NCBI RefSeq assembly: GCF_018613805.1
Contig: NZ_JAGGPL010000009.1
Coordinates: 104,142 to 168,141, forward strand
DNA: 64,000 bases
Source: Arthrobacter sp. ISL-48
Lineage (GTDB): Bacteria > Actinomycetota > Actinomycetes > Actinomycetales > Micrococcaceae
Direction of reading: 5' to 3'
A program made the position numbers and the translations under genes. The notes beneath the pieces are model-generated. The model was given only the letters and a program-made list of their open reading frames with translations. It ran no database searches and was not told the origin of the DNA. Shown here piece after piece: positions 25,928 through 34,537 of this stretch (the stretch's first letter is position 1; each line of letters starts with the position of its first letter).

Positions 25928-26329
25928 ATGAAGACACTGCTCAACATCATTTGGCTCGTTTTCGGCGGCCTCTGGCTTGCCCTGGGCTACTTCCTGGCCG
26001 GCATCATCTGCTGCCTGCTCATCGTCACCATTCCCTGGGGGATCGCGTCATTCCGGATCGCCGCATACACCCTCTGGCCGTTCGGGCGAATGGTGGTGGA
26101 CAAGCCCGGAGGGACAGGAGTCTTCGCGCTGCTGGGCAATGTGATCTGGCTGCTGGTGGCTGGCATCTGGATCGCGATCGGCCACGTGGTCACGGCAGTT
26201 GCGATGGCCATCACCATCATTGGCATCCCGCTTGCCATAGCCAACCTGAAGCTCATCCCAGTGTCCCTTATGCCGCTGGGCAAGCAGATCGTTCCCACCA
26301 GTAAACCGTTCGTCACCGGCTACCGGTAG
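25928..26329 (+). CDS. YccF domain membrane protein
   Basis: 133 residues with two similar halves of the YccF domain: LLNIIWLVFGGLWLALGYFL with IPWGIASFRIA, then LLGNVIWLLVAGIWIAIGHV with IGIPLAIANL. About four membrane helices. Inner-membrane protein of unknown function. CACAAT lies 6 nt before the ATG and no Shine-Dalgarno is visible, so a leaderless start is likely. Confidence 0.85.
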   Translation: MKTLLNIIWLVFGGLWLALGYFLAGIICCLLIVTIPWGIASFRIAAYTLWPFGRMVVDKPGGTGVFALLGNVIWLLVAGIWIAIGHVVTAVAMAITIIGIPLAIANLKLIPVSLMPLGKQIVPTSKPFVTGYR

Positions 26330-26347
26330 CCACGGCGTCAGCCTGTC

Positions 26348-26773
26348 CTACGCGTCGGGCTGTGCCTCCACCCCAGGCACCAGTCCCTGGGCGTCCAGCT
26401 CTTCACTGTGCAGGGCGCGCAGCACGCAGAATTCGTTGCCGTCAGGGTCGGCCATCACCACCCAGGTCACGTCCTCGCCCTGGCCCACTGAAACCCGGGT
26501 GGCGCCCAGTGCTTCCAGCCGCTGCACTTCCACGGCCTGGTCTTCGGGCCGCAGGTCAAGGTGCAGCCTGTTTTTGACCTCCTTACGCTCCGGAACTTTC
26601 AGGAACAACAGGTCAGGGGAGACTCCGTCCTGCGGGCTGCCGGCTGGCGGCTCCAGGACGATTTCGTCCTCCACTTCATAGGTCCGCCGCCATCCCAGGG
26701 CCTTTTCCCAGAAGTCCGCCGGTACCTTGGGGTCGGTGGAGTCCATGCTGAAGGCTTGAATTCGCAGGGTCAT
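26348..26773 (-). CDS. VOC family protein
   Basis: 141 residues, glyoxalase-like fold of the Glyoxalase_6 type: MTLRIQAFSMDSTDPKVPAD, ALGWRRTYE, RLHLDLRPED and VMADPDGNEFCVL. Metal-ligand positions are partly kept (H in LHLDL, E in NEFCVL). Substrate unknown. AAGACT lies 6 nt before the ATG, another possible leaderless start. Its 3' end faces the YccF gene. Confidence 0.78.
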   Translation of the reverse strand: MTLRIQAFSMDSTDPKVPADFWEKALGWRRTYEVEDEIVLEPPAGSPQDGVSPDLLFLKVPERKEVKNRLHLDLRPEDQAVEVQRLEALGATRVSVGQGEDVTWVVMADPDGNEFCVLRALHSEELDAQGLVPGVEAQPDA

Positions 26774-26952
26774 CCGAGCAGTCTTGCACTGCCTGCGGCG
26801 CTGGTAAAGGCTGTCTTTCCCGGCCTGCTGTCACGCCTGCTGTCAGGCCAGGCTGCCCTGAAGGTTCCGGCGGGCAACGTTCAGCCGCAGCTCCCGCCCG
26901 CTCGCTGCGTCGGCGGATTGACTCTCCACATAACGCCCGGCAGGCTTGGCTC

Positions 26953-27375
26953 ATGATGGTGGTCGACCTTCCTCCCGGTGGCACGCCGCCCGCTTTCCGT
27001 GTTCTGCTGATTGGGTTCTCGCCCGCATCGGTCGACCTGTCGGCGGCGCCAATCAGCCTGGCAACGCTAGAGACCCAAATCGCGGACGGGGACGCCGCCG
27101 TCGCATCGGCCGGATATGATTCCGTTTCGTGTCAGATTGGCACGGACCCACTTGACGGCGAGGCCGCGGTTCGCGGCGAACTCGCGCGTGGACCCTGGGA
27201 CGCCGTGATGATCGGCGGTGGAGTGCGGGCCATACCCGCTCACACTGAGCTCTTCGAGCGAATTGTCAATACGGTGCACGAACTCGCTCCGGAGGCGAGG
27301 TTCGCCTTCAATTCCGGCCCGGACACCACTCTCGACGCGCTGCGACGCGTACTCCCTGGCGATCGGGCACAATAG
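26953..27375 (+). CDS. Hypothetical protein with receiver-like fold
   Basis: 140 residues, no signal peptide. The alternation of beta strands and helices (FRVLLIGFSPASVDL, WDAVMIGGGVRAIP, ARFAFNSGPDTTLDALRRVL) looks like a small Rossmann or receiver-like domain, but the acidic phosphorylation cluster of true receivers is missing. I do not recognise a characterised family. The stop codon is immediately followed by a hexanucleotide repeat tract. Confidence 0.6.
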   Translation: MMVVDLPPGGTPPAFRVLLIGFSPASVDLSAAPISLATLETQIADGDAAVASAGYDSVSCQIGTDPLDGEAAVRGELARGPWDAVMIGGGVRAIPAHTELFERIVNTVHELAPEARFAFNSGPDTTLDALRRVLPGDRAQ

Positions 27376-27380
27376 CCCCG

Positions 27381-27416
27381 CACCCGCACCCGCACCCGCA
27401 CCCGCACCCGCACCCG
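27381..27416. repeat. Hexanucleotide tandem repeat (CACCCG)6
   Basis: Six perfect CACCCG units start 6 bp after the stop codon of the hypothetical gene. Length variation by slippage is likely. The remainder of the gap up to the lipoprotein gene (about 175 bp) shows no gene. Confidence 0.85.
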
Positions 27417-27592
27417 GCCTCGCGGCTTGCGCTAGCGCGACCGGTTTCGAGACACCGAGTGACCGATCCTCCACCGGCACAGGCAGAAAGCAAAATTTCT
27501 TTCTTCTGAAGGTAATTCCTGGCGAGGTTCCGGAAACTTAGTTATCGAGCGGGATGTTCAGCCCGCCGTCACAGATATTGGGGGTACAGAAA

Positions 27593-28357
27593 ATGGATTC
27601 CAACCGCGCCAAACTCTTTACAGCCGTCACAACGGCGGGTCTTGCCGTCAGCCTGGTGCTTGCCGGATGCGGGTTACAGGTGGGAGCTGATCCTGCCGCC
27701 GCCTCGAACATGACCGTGAATGACCCGGACGGACCCACGCCAAAGCTGGCTTTCGCACCACCTTCCACTGCAGCGCCGGTGGCCCTCACCACCATTGCGG
27801 TGCCCGCGTCAGTGGTGCCTGCCTCAACAGCGAAGCATGAGGCGCCAGCGCTGAAGACCTTCACCTTCCCGGATGGACACATCTCCTTCGCTTATCCGTC
27901 GACGTGGGCAGTGCGAACCGTGCTCCCACCAGCCGGCGTCCCCGGCGTTGAAGCGATCGTCTCTGACGGTGCAGGCAACGATCTGCTCTCCTTGGGTAAT
28001 GGCTTCACCGCTGGTTGTGCCGGCGGTCCCGTGTCGCGTCGTGTATTCGATCAGGCGGCGGTTCCGGGAATGGCTGCACCAGACGGTACGGAGCCCCTTT
28101 TCGGGTTCGTCATGGAAAGCTATCCGAATGGCGAAGGCGATTCCTACTTCATGGGGCTGAGCGATCCCCGGTCCCTGGAGGAAGGCGAGGGCGTCGCATC
28201 ATGGTGCAATCTCGTCTCAACAGAAAATGGCGGCCTGAGCACTCGTGTTCTTTTCAACAACCCAGGGTTCCCGAACAAGGGCGCAGCTAATGCCTGGATG
28301 GCAACCGACCAATACGCCCAACTCAAGGCGCTGCTCGTGAGCCTGACCTACGCCTGA
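27593..28357 (+). CDS. Putative lipoprotein, unknown
   Basis: 254 residues. Signal peptide with lipobox VLAGCG, then a Thr/Ala-rich linker, then a domain of about 170 residues beginning FPDGHISFAYPSTWAV; this 'F.YP..W' opening is common in extracytoplasmic proteins of the PsbP/LpqN-like type. I chose MDSNRAK, preceded by GGGGTACAGAAA. The 3' end overlaps the convergent DUF4031-HD gene by 10 nt. Role unknown. Confidence 0.7.
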   Translation: MDSNRAKLFTAVTTAGLAVSLVLAGCGLQVGADPAAASNMTVNDPDGPTPKLAFAPPSTAAPVALTTIAVPASVVPASTAKHEAPALKTFTFPDGHISFAYPSTWAVRTVLPPAGVPGVEAIVSDGAGNDLLSLGNGFTAGCAGGPVSRRVFDQAAVPGMAAPDGTEPLFGFVMESYPNGEGDSYFMGLSDPRSLEEGEGVASWCNLVSTENGGLSTRVLFNNPGFPNKGAANAWMATDQYAQLKALLVSLTYA

Positions 28358-29277
28358 AGGTGAGCCTCGCTCTGGGGTGAAACGCAGTCAGCCGGGCCCG
28401 CGCCAGGACGGCGCAGTTCGCCCTGCAGGTTCCGCCGGGCGGCGTCCAGCCACAGCTCCCGCGCCCGCTGGCGGTGGAACAGCGGGTCCAGTTCCAGGAG
28501 CTGACGGACGACGGCGGCACGTCCCCCGGCGAAATCAGCGTCGGCGATGTGCGCGTAGTCTTCACGGACGGCTGCCAGATACCGGGCGTACTGCTCCGGT
28601 TCGCCGCCCAGGACGGACAGGTCCGCGTCGCAGAGCAGGGCACCGTCGTCGTCCCCTGGCTCCGGACGGTGGTCCGAAGTCAGGCGGACAAGGCGGGCAA
28701 CCTCCTCGATCTCAGCATCGGGCAGGCCGGCTCGGGCGAGCCTGTCTTCGGCAAGCCGGGCCGATTCCTCCTCATCCTGGCCCGCAACACCGCGGTACAC
28801 GGCATCGTGGAACCATGCCGCAAGCAGCACCGTGCGCGGCGATCCCGCAGGTTCGGTGAGGACGTCCAGGGCCTCCAGCACGGCGAGGAGATGGGTGCGG
28901 CCGTGGTACTTTCGGTGCTCCTCGCCCCAGCGGTCCAGCAGGTCGAGGAAGAGGGCGTCGTGGCCGGGCATGATGGTGTTCCAGCGGTTCAGGAGGGGCA
29001 GCTTCAGAGACTTGTCCCGCTGGCGTGCCGGGATGCGCAGGCCGCATGAGATGAGTTTCCGTACCAGGATCCGGGCCTCCACGGGTAAGGCGCCGGCGGC
29101 TACCAGTTCATCGAATCGGCGTTCGGGGACGTCGTAGTGGTCGCCGTCGAAGGCCCGGTCAGGGATTCCGGCTGCCGCGGCAAAGGCGTGGAGTTCCTCG
29201 AGCGACGTATCGGAGATCAGGTGCGAGAAATGCGTTCCGTGGGCAGGCCAGAGGGGAGGGTCAACAAAGATGGCCAT
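28348..29277 (-). CDS. DUF4031-HD domain fusion protein
   Basis: 309 residues in two parts. Residues 1-85 match DUF4031 (MAIFVDPPLWPAHGTHFSHL, ISDTSLEELHAFA, FDGDHYDVPERR). From about residue 110 there is an HD-type metal phosphohydrolase: GEEHRKYHGRTHLLAVLEAL, the HD pair in LLAAWFHDAVYRG, and a late Asp in LLCDADLSVLG. A nucleotide or phosphoester hydrolase is likely; the substrate is not known. TAGACT 6 nt before the ATG suggests a leaderless message. Confidence 0.82.
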   Translation of the reverse strand: MAIFVDPPLWPAHGTHFSHLISDTSLEELHAFAAAAGIPDRAFDGDHYDVPERRFDELVAAGALPVEARILVRKLISCGLRIPARQRDKSLKLPLLNRWNTIMPGHDALFLDLLDRWGEEHRKYHGRTHLLAVLEALDVLTEPAGSPRTVLLAAWFHDAVYRGVAGQDEEESARLAEDRLARAGLPDAEIEEVARLVRLTSDHRPEPGDDDGALLCDADLSVLGGEPEQYARYLAAVREDYAHIADADFAGGRAAVVRQLLELDPLFHRQRARELWLDAARRNLQGELRRPGAGPADCVSPQSEAHLQA

Positions 29278-29289
29278 GCAGGAAGTCTA
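29275..29289 (-). promoter_or_regulatory. Predicted leaderless promoter of the DUF4031-HD gene
   Basis: Minus strand TAGACT, 6 nt, ATG. Confidence 0.5.
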
Positions 29290-29323
29290 ATCCGGGACGG
29301 GTTGGACCGCCGGACCAAAGGGT

Positions 29324-29360
29324 GCGGCGGCCGGTCTCCCCCAAGGTGACCGGCCGCCGC
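29324..29360 (-). terminator. Strong GC hairpin after the secreted-protein gene
   Basis: GCGGCGGCCGGTC and GACCGGCCGCCGC form a perfect 13-bp stem with an 11-nt loop, starting 17 bp after the stop codon on the minus strand. No T-run follows, but GC-rich hairpins without U tails are common actinobacterial terminators. Confidence 0.65.
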
Positions 29361-29377
29361 GTTTGTGGGGCTGGGGC

Positions 29378-30250
29378 TTACTTCGTGAAGTCGGCTGCCC
29401 TGGCCGCTGCCTGCTTCCGGATCTCGGTTACTTTCGCGATCTCCGGCTCCAGTTGCTGCATCCGGGTGGTGAGGTACTTGTCCAGCAGGGAGTCGAGTTG
29501 GCCATGGAAGTCGACCTGCTCGCGGCATGTTGCATCCGTGACCGCGATCTTGAACTCGTTCAGGCCGCCGGCCTTCACACCCGCAGACACGGCGTCCGCC
29601 GGGTTGCGGAAGTTGGCATAGGGCGAATCTGCCATGCAGTCCCTCCAGGAATCAATGGCCTTCTGGAACCCGGAATCGGACATGAGGCCACCGGCGGCGG
29701 AGTTTAGGGAATTAGCGGCGACGCCGGTAGCCAGGATGTAATTCTCCATGCTGCCGTAGATTGCCTTTGCCCCCTCCCCGCGGCAGCCCCCGCCGGACGT
29801 TCCCATACCGCTGCCGTCGTGCCGCACCATGTCCTCCTCCGGCCGAACGCCAGAGAGGGCGGCATTAAAGCCGGGATCCGCGAAAAGGGCGGCTTCAGGG
29901 GACCCCTCAGCCGGCTCGCCCGGTCCTGACTGCTGCAGCGAGGCATAGCCACTGGCCTTCGCCGTGGCCACGTCCAGGCGCTTGAAGCCGATGTTGCTGT
30001 TGAAATCCACTTGGTAGGCGTCAACGGGCGGCGCATAGTCATACCCGGCCGCAGCCATACATGCCCTGATGGCGGCGGCGCGTCCAGCTTCGGCGGCCGC
30101 GTCAGGGCTGGCGTAAGCCTGGGCCTGGGCGGTGATGCCGCTGATGGGCGTTCCCGAGGCCGCGATGGTGCCGCCCGGGACCGTCGAGGCAGCGAGTGCC
30201 GCCGTTGCCCCTACCGCGAGCAAGGCAAGTCCGATCAGTTTTTCTTTCAT
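29378..30250 (-). CDS. Secreted protein of unknown function
   Basis: 290 residues. The N terminus MKEKLIGLALLAVGATAALA is a good signal peptide. The mature part is Ala/Gly-rich with cysteines in IRACMAAAGYDY, SGGGCRGEG, SWRDCMADS and TDATCREQV, possibly two disulfides, and a helical C terminus. It has a well placed GGGGAGAA before the ATG. It follows the response regulator gene with a 59-bp gap and may be under control of that two-component system. No family recognised. Confidence 0.65.
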   Translation of the reverse strand: MKEKLIGLALLAVGATAALAASTVPGGTIAASGTPISGITAQAQAYASPDAAAEAGRAAAIRACMAAAGYDYAPPVDAYQVDFNSNIGFKRLDVATAKASGYASLQQSGPGEPAEGSPEAALFADPGFNAALSGVRPEEDMVRHDGSGMGTSGGGCRGEGAKAIYGSMENYILATGVAANSLNSAAGGLMSDSGFQKAIDSWRDCMADSPYANFRNPADAVSAGVKAGGLNEFKIAVTDATCREQVDFHGQLDSLLDKYLTTRMQQLEPEIAKVTEIRKQAAARAADFTK

Positions 30251-30309
30251 GGTTCTCCCCAATGGTTGGTGATAATGCAGTGGAACTTGTTCGGACTGAG
30301 AGCCCGAAG

Positions 30310-30981
30310 TCACTTGCCGAGCAGCCCGTTCTCGTAGGCATAGGCCACCAGTTGGATCCGGTTGCGGAGCTTGAGTTTGGCCAGGATGCTGCCCACGTGG
30401 GACTTCACCGTGGCCTCGCTCAGGACCAGGCCCGCTGCGATTTCGGCGTTACCTTGCCCGGCGGCTGCAAGCAGGAACACGTCCTTTTCCCGCGCGGAGA
30501 GGGCCGCCAGGGCTGCAGGATTTCCGGCCGACGGTGTGGTGTAGTCGCGGAGCAACTGGTTGGTGGCGTGGGGAGCCATCACGGCGTGTCCTGAGTGAAC
30601 CGTGCGGATGGCTGCCAGCAGGAATTCAGGCGTGGCGTCCTTGGTCAGGAACCCCGCGGCACCGGCCTGGATGGCTCGGACCACAGCCTCATCGTGCTGG
30701 ATGGTGGTGAGAACAATGACCTTCGGTGGCGTGCCGGAACCCGAGGCAATGGTGCGGGTCGCGGTGATCCCGTCCATGACGGGCATCCTGATATCCATCA
30801 GCATGATGTCAGGCCCGACGGCGGCTGCAAGTTCCACCGCCGCCGCACCGTCCTGGGCCTCACCGACGAAGTCCAGATCGGGCTGGCTTCGCAGGATCAT
30901 CTTGAGGCCCGCGCTGAAGAGGGGCTGGTCATCCACCAGGGCAATCCGGATGGCCGGTGCTGCGGTGTCTGTTTCAGTCAT
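30310..30981 (-). CDS. NarL/LuxR-type response regulator
   Basis: 223 residues. Receiver domain with acidic pair in ALVDDQPLFSAG, phosphorylation site Asp in LMDIRMPVMDG, Thr in VLTTI and Lys in LTKDA. C-terminal LuxR helix-turn-helix: LSAREKDVFLLAAAGQGNAE and LVLSEATVKSHVGSILAKL. It overlaps the histidine kinase gene by 4 nt and forms a two-component pair. Signal and targets unknown. Confidence 0.92.
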   Translation of the reverse strand: MTETDTAAPAIRIALVDDQPLFSAGLKMILRSQPDLDFVGEAQDGAAAVELAAAVGPDIMLMDIRMPVMDGITATRTIASGSGTPPKVIVLTTIQHDEAVVRAIQAGAAGFLTKDATPEFLLAAIRTVHSGHAVMAPHATNQLLRDYTTPSAGNPAALAALSAREKDVFLLAAAGQGNAEIAAGLVLSEATVKSHVGSILAKLKLRNRIQLVAYAYENGLLGK

Positions 30982-32186
30982 GGCAGCAGAGCCTCCACAT
31001 CGAACCGGTTCCCGGCGGTGACCGCCGTGAGCGAGCCGCCCACCGCCGCAGCACGTTCCTTCATTCCGTAGATGCCCCTGCCGGTACGTGCGCTGGGAGC
31101 TTCGCCGTCGTCGGATATCGCTGAACTGATGCGGACTGTCAAACCGCCTAAACCGCCTTTGCCGGGCCGGACCGAAACGGTGGCACCCTTGGACCTGTCA
31201 CCGTGCCGGAAGGCATTGGTCAGGCTTTCCTGGATCACGCGGTAGGCCGTGAGTTCCTGCAGCGGCGTCACCCCGGGCGGCATTGCCGGGGCATCCACCA
31301 TGACGGGCATTCCGCTTGCGGTGAACTGGTTAGCCAACGAACCCAACTGCCCAAGGGAAGGTGCCGGGGAAGCTGGGAGAGCCGATTCCCCCGGGGAGAC
31401 GTTCTCCAGCATGTGGCGCGTTTCCACGAGTGCCGTGCGGGCAGCGGAGGCGATGATCAGGGCAGACTCCTCGACGGCGTCGGGTTCGGACCGGTGGATG
31501 TACCGGATCCCTTCGGCCTGGGCAGTGATGACGGTGAGCGAGTGGGCCAGGACATCATGGAGTTCGCGGGCGATCCGGTTACGTTCCTGTTCCACGGCGA
31601 GTTCTGTGGCTGTCTGCTGCAGGTCCGTCTCCGCCCGGAGCTGTGCCCGCCGGCTGCTGGAAGCATTGTTGGCCGCCAGCCCTGCGGCCCAGGCGGCAAG
31701 GTTGAACGCTGCGAAGGCGCCGAAGACCAGGAAGACGTAGGTGCCTGTCCGGAGTGTGCCGCGACCATAGAGCTGGGTGGGAAAAACGAAGTTGACCCAC
31801 GTGGCGTCGCTGAACCAGTTGACGGTGACCAGACCGGCCGAGGCGACCGCGAACACCGGCAGCAGCCAGCGGTGACGGCCCCGGTAGCCCAGGCCCGCGA
31901 ACAGGATGGCCAGTGGAACTGCGACGTAGCTGAGGACCCCGGACACCATGACTCCAGGAAGGATTTTGGTGCTCTGCAGCAGCAGGACGCAGGCTCCAAA
32001 AGCCAGCGCACCTAAGGGAATGAGCCGGGCCGCCGCAACGGCGGACAGCAGGGCAATCAACACAGCGCTGTCCCGGTTGAACCCGCGCTGCTCCAGGACG
32101 ATGAGGGCCAGCAGTACTGCCAGCGCCGTGGCGGGGGCGACTGCCTGGCGTGCTGGCTGGGGGAGGCGCCTCAGGAGGGGGAACAT
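30978..32186 (-). CDS. Sensor histidine kinase (HisKA_3)
   Basis: 402 residues. About six N-terminal membrane segments act as the sensor, then the dimerisation/phosphotransfer helix with His in NRIARELHDVLAHSLTVITA (HisKA_3 signature) and an HATPase domain with N box AYRVIQESLTNAFRHG and G box GRGIYGMKERAAAVGG. Partner of the overlapping response regulator. TAGGGT 6 nt before the ATG could give a leaderless start, although GGTGGAAG in the same stretch could also serve as ribosome-binding site. Confidence 0.9.
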   Translation of the reverse strand: MFPLLRRLPQPARQAVAPATALAVLLALIVLEQRGFNRDSAVLIALLSAVAAARLIPLGALAFGACVLLLQSTKILPGVMVSGVLSYVAVPLAILFAGLGYRGRHRWLLPVFAVASAGLVTVNWFSDATWVNFVFPTQLYGRGTLRTGTYVFLVFGAFAAFNLAAWAAGLAANNASSSRRAQLRAETDLQQTATELAVEQERNRIARELHDVLAHSLTVITAQAEGIRYIHRSEPDAVEESALIIASAARTALVETRHMLENVSPGESALPASPAPSLGQLGSLANQFTASGMPVMVDAPAMPPGVTPLQELTAYRVIQESLTNAFRHGDRSKGATVSVRPGKGGLGGLTVRISSAISDDGEAPSARTGRGIYGMKERAAAVGGSLTAVTAGNRFDVEALLP

Positions 32187-32385
32187 GCTTCCACCCTAAG
32201 CGGGCCCCCGCCCCGAAATAGGCGGATCGGCAGGGTTTCAGCACCAAGGATGACGAAGTTCAACCGGGGTGATGAGACGGTGCCCATTCCTTTGTCCTTC
32301 GGCTCCGTAGGGCTGCCCGGTGACGGACGATGTGCCTCACTCCGTGGTGCGGTCCAAAGAGGCTCTGGTAGACGCAAATGCGGAC

Positions 32386-32400
32386 TATAATCGGCGAATG
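32386..32400 (+). promoter_or_regulatory. Predicted leaderless promoter of the molybdate operon
   Basis: A perfect TATAAT box is followed by 6 nt and the ATG. The -35 region has no TTG. The 211-bp gap towards the divergent histidine kinase gene shows nothing else. Confidence 0.55.
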
Positions 32401-32808
32401 CCCAGTATTCGCGTTTCCGAAGCGGCCAGCTTCCTCGGCGTTAGCGACGACACCATCCGCCGCTGGACCGAGAACGGCAGCCTGACCCCGGTCAAAGACG
32501 ACGCCGGGCGGCTGGCTGTGGACGGGCTGGAGCTGGCCAGGCACGCGCAGAAGCTCGCACAGCTTCCCGACGATCCGCACCGGACCGGCAGCTCTGCCAG
32601 GAACAGGTTCGTGGGGTTGGTTACCGGCATCACCATGGACACGGTGATGGCCCAGGTGGAACTGCAGTGCGGGCCTTTCCGGGTGGTGTCGCTCATGAGC
32701 AGTGAGGCGGTCCGGGAGCTTGGCCTGGAGCTCGGGTCAGTGGCCACTGCCGTGGTCAAGGCCACCACCGTGATCATCGAAACGCGACAGGGAAAGGGCT
32801 CCGCATGA
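32398..32808 (+). CDS. HTH-Mop molybdate-responsive regulator
   Basis: 136 residues. The N-terminal half is a MerR/excisionase-like helix-turn-helix (VSEAASFLGVSDDTIRRWTE) and the C-terminal half a Mop/TOBE molybdate-binding domain (SARNRFVGLVTGITMDTVMA through ATAVVKATTVIIETR). It probably senses molybdate and regulates, or buffers molybdate for, the transporter genes that follow. The ATG overlaps no ribosome-binding site and follows a TATAAT by 6 nt. The stop overlaps modA (ATGA). The frame is open upstream to 32320, but this start fits family length. Confidence 0.85.
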   Translation: MPSIRVSEAASFLGVSDDTIRRWTENGSLTPVKDDAGRLAVDGLELARHAQKLAQLPDDPHRTGSSARNRFVGLVTGITMDTVMAQVELQCGPFRVVSLMSSEAVRELGLELGSVATAVVKATTVIIETRQGKGSA

Positions 32809-33632
32809 AGCCGACGCGAGGGTTCGCTAGGGCCAAGGTGGCAGCCACGGTCTCACTCCTGGCAGTGACGCTCGCCGGATGCGGCCCCGCAGGACAAGTA
32901 GACCAGAACGGCAACAAGGACGGCGGTGAGCCCGGAGCAGGAGGCACCGCCACCGGCACAGTTACCGTCTTCGCTGCCGCCTCGCTGAAGGCCGCCTTCA
33001 CCGAGCTCGCCGGAAAGTTCGAGGCCAGCCATCCCGGAACCAAAGTCAGCCTGAGCTTTGCCGGCTCGGCAGACCTGGTCACACAGATCACCCAGGGCGC
33101 ACCGGCGGACGTCTTCGCATCTGCAGATACCCGGAACATGGCCAAGCTCCAGGATTCCGGCCTAGTGGACGGCGAGCCCCGGGACTTCGCCACGAACACA
33201 CTCACCATCGCGGTTCCGCCGGGCAACCCGGCCGGCATCGCCTCCTTCCGTGACCTGGCCAGGCCGGGCACCAAAGTGGTGGTCTGCGCCAGCCAGGTGC
33301 CCTGCGGTGCCGCCGCTGTGACGATCGAGCAGGAGACGGGCACCGCGCTGAGTCCGGTCAGCGAGGAATCCTCCGTCACTGATGTCCTGGGCAAAGTCGT
33401 TTCCGGGGAAGCCGACGCCGGCCTGGTCTATGTCACGGACGCCAAGAACGCAGGCAGCAAGGTGGAGTCCATCCCCTTTACGGAGGCAGCCAGGGCCGTA
33501 AACACGTACCCGATGGCCGCGGTGAAGGGCGCCAGGAACAAGCAGGCGGCTGAGGCTTTCCTGGAACTGGTAACGGGCAGCGAGGGTCAGGCAGCGCTGG
33601 GCAACGCCGGCTTCGGAGCCCCGCAGCAATGA
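32805..33632 (+). CDS. modA: Molybdate ABC transporter substrate-binding lipoprotein
   Basis: Captures molybdate or tungstate outside the cell and hands it to ModBC. 275 residues with signal peptide and lipobox TLAGCG. The mature part has the family blocks [40 protein letters not shown] and [10 protein letters not shown], with serines that bind the oxyanion. ATGA overlaps on both sides tie it to the regulator and to modB. Confidence 0.92.
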   Translation: MKPTRGFARAKVAATVSLLAVTLAGCGPAGQVDQNGNKDGGEPGAGGTATGTVTVFAAASLKAAFTELAGKFEASHPGTKVSLSFAGSADLVTQITQGAPADVFASADTRNMAKLQDSGLVDGEPRDFATNTLTIAVPPGNPAGIASFRDLARPGTKVVVCASQVPCGAAAVTIEQETGTALSPVSEESSVTDVLGKVVSGEADAGLVYVTDAKNAGSKVESIPFTEAARAVNTYPMAAVKGARNKQAAEAFLELVTGSEGQAALGNAGFGAPQQ

Positions 33633-34537
33633 CTCCTGCCAGGAGCCGGACAGGTGCGGGTCCACAAGTCCCGAAGCCCCGCAAAGCCCTCGCCCACATT
33701 GGCATTCCTGCCTGGATCTATACGGTGGCCGCCGCGGGCGGGTTACTGGTCCTGCTCCCATTGATCGCCATGGTTGCCAGGGTCAACTGGCCGCAGTTCA
33801 TCCCGCTGGTCACCTCGGACTCGTCCCTGACGGCCCTCGGCCTGAGCCTGCGCACGTCCGCAACCAGCACCGTCCTGTGCGTCATCCTGGGTGTTCCGCT
33901 TGCCCTGGTCCTTGCCCGCGCCAGCTTCCCGGGCCAGCGCGTCCTGAGGTCCCTGGTTCTGCTGCCGCTGGTGCTTCCGCCCGTGGTGGGGGGCATCGCC
34001 CTGCTCTACACCTTCGGCCGGCAAGGCCTCCTGGGCCGCAGCGTGGAGATGCTCGGCCTGCAGATAGCTTTCTCCACCACCGCCGTGGTGCTGGCCCAGA
34101 CGTTTGTATCCCTTCCGTTCCTGGTGGTCAGCCTCGAAGGCGCCCTGAGGACAGCGGGCCCGAAGTACGAGGCCGTTGCCGCCACCCTCGGCGCGCGGCC
34201 CGGCACCGTCCTGCGCCGCGTCACCCTCCCGCTGGTATTGCCGGGCCTTGCCTCGGGCGCGGTACTGTCCTTCGCCCGCAGCCTCGGCGAGTTCGGCGCC
34301 ACCCTCACCTTCGCCGGGAGCCTCCAGGGCGTGACCAGGACGTTGCCCCTGGAAATCTACCTGCAGCGGGAGACCGATGCGGATGCCGCCGTCGCCCTTT
34401 CCCTTGTCCTGGTGGCCGTATCCGTGACGGTGGTGGCGCTTGCCCACCGCGGCCCACGTCCTCCCGGCCGGGCAAGTGCGGCCGGCGGGGAGGGCGCGAC
34501 GACGGCGGCACCTGCTTCTCGCGGGGGTGTCCTGTGA
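33629..34537 (+). CDS. modB: Molybdate ABC transporter permease
   Basis: 302 residues, about six membrane helices. The cytoplasmic EAA loop is clear ([20 protein letters not shown]) and precedes [20 protein letters not shown]. An N-terminal cytoplasmic extension of about 30 residues is present. The C-terminal tail is Gly/Ala-rich. Start and stop codons overlap modA and modC. Confidence 0.92.
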   Translation: MTPARSRTGAGPQVPKPRKALAHIGIPAWIYTVAAAGGLLVLLPLIAMVARVNWPQFIPLVTSDSSLTALGLSLRTSATSTVLCVILGVPLALVLARASFPGQRVLRSLVLLPLVLPPVVGGIALLYTFGRQGLLGRSVEMLGLQIAFSTTAVVLAQTFVSLPFLVVSLEGALRTAGPKYEAVAATLGARPGTVLRRVTLPLVLPGLASGAVLSFARSLGEFGATLTFAGSLQGVTRTLPLEIYLQRETDADAAVALSLVLVAVSVTVVALAHRGPRPPGRASAAGGEGATTAAPASRGGVL

